The position numbers were made by a program, and so were the translations under genes. Under the pieces are notes generated by a model. That model did no database searches. It was not told where the DNA came from and saw only the letters and a program-made list of their open reading frames with translations. A stretch of DNA of 13,206 nucleotides, from contig CAKNAD010000055.1 of assembly GCA_929200515.1 (NCBI GenBank), forward strand, positions 1-13,206, in the 5' to 3' direction. Positions 1 through 6,523 of the stretch are shown piece by piece. The DNA is from Candidatus Gorgonimonas leptogorgiae (lineage in GTDB: Bacteria > Pseudomonadota > Gammaproteobacteria > Pseudomonadales > Endozoicomonadaceae). Within the stretch, counting starts at the first letter, position 1, and every line of letters begins with the position of its first letter.

Positions 1-58
1 GCCTTGAATTAAACCATTTTACTTAGCCCTGAAACCTAGCATTTTCATCTGCCACATG
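1..58 (-). repeat. Dispersed element, copy 1 (cut by window edge)
   Basis: Read on the minus strand, the block from 58 down to 17 matches 34 of 42 bases, by hand count without gaps, to the plus-strand block at 8008-8049. The shared core includes GTTTCAGGGCTAA or its close variant. A weaker match is seen to 1679-1720. Further along, minus-strand GTTTAATTCAAGGC (14 down to 1) resembles GTTTTTATCCAAGGC in copy 2 at the start of that copy's hairpin, so the rest of the element probably lies just outside the window. A TATAAT box (minus strand, 66-71) precedes the block. The block starts 8 bases past the stop codon of the cysteine-rich gene and has the same orientation as that gene, so it could also serve as its 3' untranslated region. 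Function unknown. Confidence 0.65.
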
Positions 59-66
59 TATATTTA

Positions 67-1488
67 TTATAATAATTCTATAGCATAATCATTAGATGTT
101 TTTGGTTGTTCTACATCAGCCCTGTTTTTATTAGCTTTTTTACAAGCTAAAACAATTGTGATTATAAGGGATACCGCAGTAATAGGAGGTAATATATATA
201 CAAGTATAATTAGTGGATTATTTTCACAATCACAATCTGTCAGCGAATCTTGCTTATTGCTTGTAGTAACAGTTACAGCATCTTTTAACTCATTTATTCT
301 AGTTGTATTAAATCTCATAAATATGCACGGATGCTTAAATTCGTATTGTGCATGTGCAGAAGCTGTTAGCCCTTCATCTATTGTATAATTATTGTAAAAT
401 TTATGTGTTTTATAATTATATTCTTGTTTATCAAACATTATATTGCGATAGTCATTACAATTATTTCCATTACAGCAAAGTCGGGATTTTTTATATCCTG
501 TATCTGTCTCCTTACAGAAGAATGAATAATCTTTACGCCTACATATATCTTGCTCAACAGGGCCAATAACAAAAATACCTGTTGTTGAGGGTATTCCATT
601 TGTAGGTTTAGTTAATCGTGTATGATAAAAACTATAAAGTTTTACTTGTAAACCACAATTGTAGTTAGATTTTTTAGCTATTATAAATGCTGTGTTATCA
701 CAATGTTGTTTATAATTTTCATAAAAACTTTTAGTACGAGAAAAAATAATAAAATTACAAGCTTTACAAAGGATTTCATTATCAGCAAGATTGATTATTG
801 AATTAATTTTATAATGTCTATGTAAATAAATTTTATTATTATTTTTATTGATTCTATTTATAGGCATAGGATATTGTTTTTTTAAGGTAATAATTGAGCA
901 AGTAGCATTGTTTCTATTATTTACATCTATATAACGATCATCTTTAACAATTTTATCCTTAAGATTTAAGCATAAAACATCTGTACTATAGTTTGAAAAC
1001 TTTTGTTGATTAAACGAATATAAATCAGTAGCAAATTGTATATTATGATAATCATTACAAAAATTACCATCACAACAAATAGTTTTTTTGCTTCTTTCAC
1101 AAAATACAGCGTTATCACAAAAAATCATAGCATTCTTGTTATTGCAGTTTTCCTTTTTAATAGCAGTTAATTGAAAAATTTCGTAATTAAAAGAATACTT
1201 CTTATTTTTAAGCGCTATAGATATATAAGCATACTCAGCATTATTATAAGCCGACATTTTAAGTTGTATACCGCAACTATATTCAGCTTTTTTCTTAATA
1301 ATAAATCCATTTTTATTTTCAGCTCCTAGATAATCAAAATGTTTAGGTTCTATAGCTACTAATAACGGAAAGGAAAAATGACGGCAGGCAATTTCATCAT
1401 CAGCCACAGTTATTTCAGGCATATTATCATTTGTTATGGTAAAAGCTTTTATTAAAAGTGGTATTAGCATTAATAAAGATAGTTTCAT
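67..1488 (-). CDS. Membrane-anchored protein with two three-finger (Ly6/uPAR-like) cysteine modules
   Basis: 473 residues. The N-terminus (about 1-19) is a signal peptide: Met-Lys then a hydrophobic stretch. Two homologous modules follow, about 26-150 and 232-350. Both contain an AD.EI.C start, Y.CG.Q.K in the middle and a closing CCxGNxCNDYxNIxF (CC at 138-139 and 338-339). CC-x4-CN is the closing signature of three-finger folds such as Ly6/uPAR, snake toxins and activin-receptor ectodomains, which are normally eukaryotic. Module 1 has eight cysteines (35, 72, 115, 124, 130, 138, 139, 144). A hydrophobic segment at about 425-448 is followed by a short lysine-rich tail, giving a predicted outside N-terminus and inside C-terminus. 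The start ATG has only a weak ribosome site. The gene lies between inverted copies of a dispersed repeat. The fold assignment rests on the motif and architecture only; a host-interaction role is inference. Alternatively it is an unrelated cysteine-rich surface protein. Confidence 0.75.
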   Translation of the reverse strand: MKLSLLMLIPLLIKAFTITNDNMPEITVADDEIACRHFSFPLLVAIEPKHFDYLGAENKNGFIIKKKAEYSCGIQLKMSAYNNAEYAYISIALKNKKYSFNYEIFQLTAIKKENCNNKNAMIFCDNAVFCERSKKTICCDGNFCNDYHNIQFATDLYSFNQQKFSNYSTDVLCLNLKDKIVKDDRYIDVNNRNNATCSIITLKKQYPMPINRINKNNNKIYLHRHYKINSIINLADNEILCKACNFIIFSRTKSFYENYKQHCDNTAFIIAKKSNYNCGLQVKLYSFYHTRLTKPTNGIPSTTGIFVIGPVEQDICRRKDYSFFCKETDTGYKKSRLCCNGNNCNDYRNIMFDKQEYNYKTHKFYNNYTIDEGLTASAHAQYEFKHPCIFMRFNTTRINELKDAVTVTTSNKQDSLTDCDCENNPLIILVYILPPITAVSLIITIVLACKKANKNRADVEQPKTSNDYAIELL

Positions 1489-1678
1489 TTTTTAATTATG
1501 TCTTTAAAGATTATTATTTATTTTAAGCAAGAGGTAAAATTAGTATATAACTAATATAACAATTCTTCAAAGAATTAAATCACATATTGCAATATCGAAC
1601 TAATCCTAATATTGCTTGTTTTTTATTAGCACTTAACTTTAGTTAACTATTAGTAAGTTGTATATTTTGAAATATATA
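1489..1678. other. Intergenic region with a cluster of short palindromes
   Basis: This stretch lies upstream of the cysteine-rich gene and before repeat copy 2. It contains several perfect inverted repeats: ATTAGT/ACTAAT (1539-1555), AATTCTT-CA-AAGAATT (1561-1576), and GCAATAT/ATATTGC (1589-1595 with 1609-1615). The last is followed by six T residues (1619-1624) on the plus strand, so it has the form of a weak terminator for plus-strand transcription. No plus-strand gene ends here, so it may instead shield against transcription towards repeat copy 2, or be an operator or 5'-leader structure for the minus-strand gene. Palindromes are more likely by chance in such AT-rich DNA. Confidence 0.35.
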
Positions 1679-1795
1679 CACGTAGCAGTTAGAAATGCGA
1701 GTTTTCAGCAAGTGATTATAAGTTTTTATCCAAGGCGGTATTGTTGCGGGTTTAGTGTCGACTAAACCAAGAAATACTAACGCAGGATAAAAGCT
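1679..1795 (+). repeat. Dispersed element, copy 2, with long imperfect hairpin
   Basis: The 5' block (1679-1720) starts CACGTAGCAG and resembles the blocks of copies 1 and 3; against copy 3 about 23 of the first 30 bases agree. An AT box, TATATA, sits directly in front (1673-1678). The second half folds into a near-continuous hairpin. Its pairs are TTTTATCC (1724-1731) with GGATAAAA (1785-1792), GCG with CGC, GTATT with AATAC, and a top stem GGTTTAGT (1749-1756) with ACTAAACC (1761-1768) around a GTCG loop. The element points towards the end of obgE and away from the cysteine-rich gene, opposite to copy 1. There is no clear T-tract after the hairpin, so a simple terminator is not the best explanation. 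Confidence 0.65.
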
Positions 1796-1803
1796 TAAAA
1801 GGC

Positions 1804-2835
1804 TTACTCTCTAGACATGTTAGCTTCATTTTTAGTATCGATAAAATTCATAATATCGTGGCATAATTGAGATAACCCTAGTTTAGCAACTGAAGATATA
1901 ACATAAATCGGAGTATTTCCCGTCAATTCTTGACTAAGTATACTTTTAATTTCTTCTATATAAGTTTCATCAGGTTGGGTATCTGCCTTACTAAGAACTA
2001 TCCAACGTGGTTTTTGTGATAAATCTTTATTAAATGTTTCTAGCTCAGATATAATTTTTTTTGCTGAGTCTAAAGGGTCATTATTTTCTGGAGATATACT
2101 GATAACATGTAACAATAAGCTACAACGCTGTAGATGCTTTAAAAAACTTATCCCTAAACCTATACCTTGAGCAGCTCCTGGAAGTAGCCCTGGGATATCA
2201 GCCATAACAAAACTACTATATTCGCTAACTTTTACTACTCCTAAGTGTGGAATTAAGGTTGTAAAAGGGTAGTCTGCTATTTTAGGTTTAGCATGCGATA
2301 TTGCACTTATAAGAGTAGATTTACCAGCATTTGGCATTCCTAGCAAGCCGACATCAGCAATTATTTTTAATTCTAAACGTATAATCTTAGCTTCGCCGAG
2401 GGAGCCTTTGGTTATTTTTCTTGGAGCTCTATTAACACTAGATTTAAATCTAGTATTACCTAAACCATGAAAACCACCTTGTACAACTTTAAATTTTTCT
2501 CCTTCGGTGGTTAAATCTGCTAATACTATACCAGTTTCGTCATCTATTATACTGGTCCCAACTGGTACTTTTATAGTTATATCTTCGCCTTTAGCTCCAG
2601 TGCAATTTCTGCCTTCTCCAGGTGATCCATTTTTAGCTTTAAAAATTTTAGTATATCTGTAATCTACCAAAGTATTTAAATTATAGTCTGCCACAATAAA
2701 AATACTGCCGCCATCGCCACCGTCGCCACCATCGGGACCACCTTTTTCAATAAATTTTTCACGTCTAAAGCTTAGGCACCCATCTCCACCTTTGCCAGCA
2801 GTGACATTAATTACAACCTCGTCGATAAACTTCAC
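1804..2835 (-). CDS. obgE: GTPase ObgE/CgtA, ribosome assembly
   Basis: 343 residues. The glycine-rich Obg fold occupies about 1-158, with GGPDGGDGGDGG near 32-43. The Ras-like GTPase domain follows: P-loop GMPNAGKST (166-174), switch threonines near 192-193, DIPG (213-216) and the base-specificity motif LSKAD (281-285). Obg proteins bind GTP/GDP, associate with the large ribosomal subunit late in its maturation, and link ribosome production to growth and stringent response. The start codon is GTG at 2833-2835, behind a strong AGAGGAA ribosome site. The usual neighbours rplU and rpmA lie just upstream, but a terminator separates them, and a TATAAT box (minus strand, 2853-2858) suggests obgE also has its own promoter. 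The usual asparagine of the NKxD motif is serine here. Identity is secure; the length is typical of gammaproteobacterial forms with a short C-terminus. Confidence 0.97.
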   Translation of the reverse strand: MKFIDEVVINVTAGKGGDGCLSFRREKFIEKGGPDGGDGGDGGSIFIVADYNLNTLVDYRYTKIFKAKNGSPGEGRNCTGAKGEDITIKVPVGTSIIDDETGIVLADLTTEGEKFKVVQGGFHGLGNTRFKSSVNRAPRKITKGSLGEAKIIRLELKIIADVGLLGMPNAGKSTLISAISHAKPKIADYPFTTLIPHLGVVKVSEYSSFVMADIPGLLPGAAQGIGLGISFLKHLQRCSLLLHVISISPENNDPLDSAKKIISELETFNKDLSQKPRWIVLSKADTQPDETYIEEIKSILSQELTGNTPIYVISSVAKLGLSQLCHDIMNFIDTKNEANMSRE

Positions 2836-2978
2836 AAGTTTCCTCTTTGTTTATTATAAATAATATTTGGAATCTAAAAAATAGAGACTTATCTACTCTA
2901 AGATATTGGTTTTCGCAAGCTAATGGAAAAAAGATTAAATTTAAAGGCAAAAACGTGCGGAATATTAGGTATATGCAT

Positions 2979-3054
2979 AAAAAAAAACTTCAAGATACTT
3001 TTTGTAAATTATAAAATATCCGTTTTTATAAACTACAAAGTTTTATCTTGAAGT
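2979..3054 (-). terminator. Intrinsic terminator of rplU-rpmA
   Basis: On the minus strand, just beyond the rpmA stop, ACTTCAAGATA pairs perfectly with TATCTTGAAGT (plus coordinates 3044-3054 and 2987-2997). The pairing continues inwards with few mismatches, giving arms of roughly 30 bases. Nine consecutive T residues follow (plus strand A-run 2979-2987). This is a classic rho-independent terminator, although the stem is unusually long and AT-rich; the inverted repeat could also derive from a small mobile element. Confidence 0.8.
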
Positions 3055-3091
3055 ATTATCATCTTAAAAACTATGTTATACAGTGATAAAG

Positions 3092-3355
3092 CTAAACAGA
3101 AATTGCTTCTACACTTACAAATTTACGATTACGATTACCTTTGGTTTTAAACACAACTTTGCCAGTTTTCATTGCAAATAATGTGTGATCTTTACCAATA
3201 CCTACATTTTCTCCAGGATGAAACTGGGTACCACGTTGTCTCACTATGATGCCACCAGCTTTAATAGCTTGGTTTCCATATACTTTGATACCTAAGCGTT
3301 TACTTTCTGAATCCCGTCCGTTTCTGGTACTACCACCAGCTTTCTTATGTGCCAT
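3092..3355 (-). CDS. rpmA: 50S ribosomal protein L27
   Basis: 87 residues, full length. The N-terminus MAHKKAGGSTRNGRDS is the conserved, basic tail of L27 that reaches the peptidyl-transferase centre and contacts tRNA ends. The body contains the conserved GIIVRQRGT (near 35-43) and HPGENVGIGKDHTLFA. There is no N-terminal extension of the kind cleaved in Firmicutes. The ATG is preceded by AGGA at normal spacing. It follows rplU by 74 bases in the same direction, the standard bacterial pair, and a strong terminator ends the transcript after it. Confidence 0.98.
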   Translation of the reverse strand: MAHKKAGGSTRNGRDSESKRLGIKVYGNQAIKAGGIIVRQRGTQFHPGENVGIGKDHTLFAMKTGKVVFKTKGNRNRKFVSVEAISV

Positions 3356-3429
3356 TTTAAAATCCTAAATAATATCTAATGATAACTAGCATATTTAACA
3401 ACCTTAATGCTAGTTACTTAAAAACATGT

Positions 3430-3741
3430 TTATTTTTCAATTTCTACAATGCGTACTTCTGTATATTTTTGTCTATGACCTTGTCTTTTCATGTGGTGCT
3501 TACGTCTTTTAAACTTTAAGATATTAACTTTTTTGGCTTTTCCTTGAGTTAATATTTCTGCTTTTACTTTAGCATTTTCTAGTCTAGGTGCACCAATAGC
3601 GATATCGCTACCATTCGCAACTAATAGAACTTCTGTAAAATCAAAAAATTCGCCTACTTCTTTTTCTAGTTTTTCAATCTTAATTTTATCGCCTTCGCTA
3701 ACGCGATATTGCTTACCACCAGTTTTAATAACTGCGTACAT
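3430..3741 (-). CDS. rplU: 50S ribosomal protein L21
   Basis: 103 residues, the normal length. It begins MYAVIKTGGKQYRVSEGD, the family signature, and ends with the basic stretch KFKRRKHHMKRQGHRQ (77-92) that contacts 23S rRNA, then YTEVRIVEIEK. L21 is a structural protein of the large subunit that binds 23S rRNA. The start ATG has an AGAGGA ribosome site at good spacing. It is first in the rplU-rpmA pair and has a well-placed candidate promoter about 55-80 bases upstream. Confidence 0.98.
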   Translation of the reverse strand: MYAVIKTGGKQYRVSEGDKIKIEKLEKEVGEFFDFTEVLLVANGSDIAIGAPRLENAKVKAEILTQGKAKKVNILKFKRRKHHMKRQGHRQKYTEVRIVEIEK

Positions 3742-3794
3742 GTGATTTATCCTCTAATTTTTACATCTAATAATTAAAAATATTTTATATCTGA

Positions 3795-3823
3795 ATTATA
3801 ACAACTAATTAACAATATGGTAA
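3795..3823 (-). promoter_or_regulatory. Candidate sigma-70 promoter for rplU-rpmA
   Basis: On the minus strand, TTACCA (plus 3818-3823; four of six consensus bases) is separated by exactly 17 bases from a perfect TATAAT (plus 3795-3800). Transcription would begin about 50 bases before the rplU start. Not experimentally supported. Confidence 0.5.
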
Positions 3824-3935
3824 TGCAATATAGTTATAATGCAAGCGCAATTAGTTATTGTATTTGATTATTTGTTTTTTACTGCAAAGTAGAAGGTGGA
3901 AGTTCACTTTTCTGTTCTATGCAATAGAGTAATTC

Positions 3936-3956
3936 AAAAATGGCTATTTATAGCCA
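3936..3956 (-). terminator. Possible terminator downstream of lnt
   Basis: Read on the minus strand, TGGCTA-TAAA-TAGCCA (plus 3941-3956) is a six-base-pair hairpin followed by five T residues (plus A-run 3936-3940). It lies about 105 bases beyond the lnt stop codon. The stem is short, so strength is uncertain. Confidence 0.45.
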
Positions 3957-4062
3957 ACAACTTAGTTTGTATACCTTCAATTTGAAGGTATTTAGATAAA
4001 TTTATTTGTAGTATAGCTTTATATGCTATTAAATACAGCCTACAAACATAATGTAGGTGATT

Positions 4063-5604
4063 TTAATATATTTTACTAAATAACGCAATACTTTTTCTTA
4101 GAATAGTTAAAATAATTAATATACATAGCAGAATAATAGGCCATGAAAGCAATTTCATAAAAGGAGTACTGCCTGTTACTGTCGTTATAGTACCTGATAA
4201 TACGCCTGGTTGCTGCATCGCTAATTGCTTAATAATATTGCCTTTATCATTTATTAATGCTGTTATGCCACTATTAGTTGCTCTTATCATCCAGCGTCCT
4301 GTTTCTAAAGAACGCATACGAGCTATTTGTAAATGCTGAAAAGGCCCAAAGGAATTACCAAACCAAGTATCATTACTTATATTAACTAAAAAATCGCTAT
4401 TTTTTGCATGACTAGCAATAAAGTCTGGGTAGGCAGCTTCATAACAAATAGATGCAGATATCGCTGCAACTGGTAAATTTAATACCCCTTGATTTGTATT
4501 TCCAGCTGAAAAACTTGACATAGGTAAATCAAAAAAATCTATGGTTCCTCTTAATAATGACTCAAAAGGCACATATTCGCCAAAAGGAACTAGCTTAGTT
4601 TTGTCATATTTTTGGTTAATTGCTCCTAATGATAATATGCTATTATAGACTTTTCCAGAAGAATCATTAATAGGTATTCCAGTTATTATTGTTAAACTAT
4701 TATTTTTTGCTAAATTATTTAATTGCGGTAAATTATGATTAAAATCAGTTAAAATTACAGGTATAGCATTCTCTGGCCAGACTATAAGATCTTTATCTAG
4801 AATTGTTTGTGTTAATTGTAAATGTTTATCTATAGATAATTGAGTAAACTCAGAGTCCCATTTTGTAGTTTGTGGAATATTGGCTTGAATTGCTGCTATT
4901 TGCAGTTGAGACTTAGTTGTTGACCATTGATAATTGTTAAGAAAAACATGAGAAATTGTTATTAAGATTAGCATCAGTATAGTAGCTAGCCATACTTTTA
5001 TATCACTACCCTTAGATAAAATTAAACAAGTAACAATAGTTGTAGTAAATACAATAATGAAACTTAAAGAGTAAACGCCAAATACTGGGGCAAATCCAGC
5101 TATACTGGTATCTATAGCACTATAGCCAATAAATAGCCACGGAAAACCTGTGAACAGCCAGCTACGTAGCCACTCAAATAATACCCATAATGCGGAAAAT
5201 AATAATGCTTGTGAGCAGTAAATATGTTGTTGTTTATCCTGTGATTCAGTATGTGCAATACAATTTAGCTTGCAATACAAATAAAACATTGTAGAACTAA
5301 ATATTGTGGCTAATAATAAAATAAACATTAAGGTTAACAGGCTAGCTAAAGCTATTGATGCCCCACCGTAATCGTGAATGCTTACATAAACCCAAGAAAC
5401 ACCACTGCCAAACATCCCTATGCCATAGCAAAATCCAAGTAACCAAGCCATTTTACTCGAAGGTTGATTGCGTATGCATAAAAATGCAACTGCTATAGAT
5501 AGTACCCCGCATAAAATCCAGTTAAACGGTGCGAGAGATAAAGGTAAGATTGCTCCTGCAATAATACATAATAGGTATTTATGATATTTATTCCGTGAAG
5601 ACAT
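4063..5604 (-). CDS. lnt: Apolipoprotein N-acyltransferase
   Basis: 513 residues. Lnt adds the third acyl chain to the N-terminal cysteine of lipoproteins in the inner membrane, which lets them enter the Lol export path. About six hydrophobic segments cover 10-220, including the conserved WLRSWLFTGFPWLFIGY region (145-161). A periplasmic nitrilase-like domain follows, with all three catalytic residues visible: Glu278 (WPE), Lys335 (YDKTKL) and Cys387 (SICYEA). A final membrane segment (about 487-508) anchors the C-terminus. Its ATG shares one base with the corC stop codon (TAATG), so translation is probably coupled. The corC-lnt order is common in proteobacteria. Identity and completeness are secure. 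Confidence 0.97.
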   Translation of the reverse strand: MSSRNKYHKYLLCIIAGAILPLSLAPFNWILCGVLSIAVAFLCIRNQPSSKMAWLLGFCYGIGMFGSGVSWVYVSIHDYGGASIALASLLTLMFILLLATIFSSTMFYLYCKLNCIAHTESQDKQQHIYCSQALLFSALWVLFEWLRSWLFTGFPWLFIGYSAIDTSIAGFAPVFGVYSLSFIIVFTTTIVTCLILSKGSDIKVWLATILMLILITISHVFLNNYQWSTTKSQLQIAAIQANIPQTTKWDSEFTQLSIDKHLQLTQTILDKDLIVWPENAIPVILTDFNHNLPQLNNLAKNNSLTIITGIPINDSSGKVYNSILSLGAINQKYDKTKLVPFGEYVPFESLLRGTIDFFDLPMSSFSAGNTNQGVLNLPVAAISASICYEAAYPDFIASHAKNSDFLVNISNDTWFGNSFGPFQHLQIARMRSLETGRWMIRATNSGITALINDKGNIIKQLAMQQPGVLSGTITTVTGSTPFMKLLSWPIILLCILIILTILRKSIALFSKIY

Positions 5605-6422
5605 TATTTTTTAGTAACTCTTAATAATTTAATTCTGCGTTTTTCGGCACTAATTACTTCAAAGGTAAAACCGGCATAATCTATGCTTTCATTTGCTAAA
5701 GGCATTCTTCCTAAAAGTTGGATCACAATTCCGCCAATAGTATCAAATTCATCGCTGTGGCAGTTTGCATCTAATTCTTCATTAAATTCATCAATAGGCA
5801 TAATGGCTTTTACAATATAACTATTGCTATTTTCTGGGTCTAGTTTTATTAATACGCCTTCATCAACGTCGGTTTCATCTTCGATATCGCCAACTATTTG
5901 CTCTAAAACATCTTCTATAGTAACTAAGCCTGCTATACCACCAAATTCATCTACAACTACCGCCATATGATTTCTGGTTGTACGTAATTCTTTTAATAAT
6001 ACATTTAATCTTTTGCTTTCTGGTATAAACGTAACATGGCGCATGTGATCTCTTATATTAAAATCTTGTTTTTCTAACATAATTGGTAATAAATCTTTTG
6101 CTAAAAAAATTCCTACGACTTCATCTTGATTAGCACTTAAAATAGGAAATCTAGAATGAGCAGATTCAATGATGTTGGTTAATGCTTCGGTTGAGGTTTG
6201 ATCTTCTTTTATACACACCATTTGTGATTTGGGTATCATTATTTCACGGACTTGCATTTCTTCTACTTGTATAGCTCTTTCTACAATACTAAGTGACTCA
6301 TCGTTAATTAAATTATTTCTGTTTGCTGTTTGTAGCAATGCTATTAGATCGTTGCGGTTATTAATTAATTTAATAATCCAACCTAAAATCCACGAGGGCT
6401 TAAAAGATATTTTCTTGATCAT
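5604..6422 (-). CDS. corC: CorC/HlyC-family CBS-domain protein
   Basis: 272 residues. The short N-terminal part is followed by two CBS domains (about 62-120 and 128-183, the second containing MAVVVDEFGGIAGLVTIEDV) and the C-terminal CorC/HlyC domain (about 195-270). It lacks the DUF21 membrane domain of the larger relatives, as does the E. coli protein YbeX. The family is named for a reported part in magnesium/cobalt efflux; E. coli YbeX has also been linked to ribosome and RNA metabolism, so the precise role is open. The stop codon overlaps the lnt start by one base. Its own start ATG has no clear ribosome site. It lies 101 bases after recA with a hairpin between. Confidence 0.92.
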   Translation of the reverse strand: MIKKISFKPSWILGWIIKLINNRNDLIALLQTANRNNLINDESLSIVERAIQVEEMQVREIMIPKSQMVCIKEDQTSTEALTNIIESAHSRFPILSANQDEVVGIFLAKDLLPIMLEKQDFNIRDHMRHVTFIPESKRLNVLLKELRTTRNHMAVVVDEFGGIAGLVTIEDVLEQIVGDIEDETDVDEGVLIKLDPENSNSYIVKAIMPIDEFNEELDANCHSDEFDTIGGIVIQLLGRMPLANESIDYAGFTFEVISAEKRRIKLLRVTKK

Positions 6423-6452
6423 TATAGGTAGTTACTTGTGATAAGTTAAGGG

Positions 6453-6485
6453 TCTACTTAAAGATAGCAAATTTCTTTAAGTAGA
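6453..6485 (-). terminator. Perfect 11-bp hairpin between recA and corC
   Basis: TCTACTTAAAG (6453-6463) pairs perfectly with CTTTAAGTAGA (6475-6485) around an 11-base loop, about 40 bases past the recA stop. There is no T-tract on either strand, so it may be a transcript-end stabiliser, a processing site or a weak attenuator between recA and corC-lnt rather than a strong terminator. Confidence 0.4.
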
Positions 6486-6523
6486 TAAAATAGTATTACT
6501 AAATTTTAGAAAATAGCTAATAA

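Larger units (their letters stand above)
3742..4062. other. Intergenic region between lnt end and rplU start
   Basis: It holds the rplU promoter candidate on the right of the minus-strand reading and the lnt 3' region on the left. Several inverted repeats are visible: AGAAGGTG/CACTTTTCT near 3890-3908, a perfect palindrome ATACCTTCAA-T-TTGAAGGTAT (3971-3991), and CCTACA/TGTAGG (4039-4057). No gene, tRNA or mobile element is recognisable. Confidence 0.4.

Noticed and set aside
158..569. Two plus-strand open frames (158-388 and 348-569)
   Set aside because: They lie antisense within the cysteine-rich gene, lack ribosome sites, and their products show no domain; the minus-strand frame has a signal peptide and conserved internal repeats.
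6229..6441. Plus-strand open frame across the start of corC
   Set aside because: Antisense shadow of a well-conserved gene.
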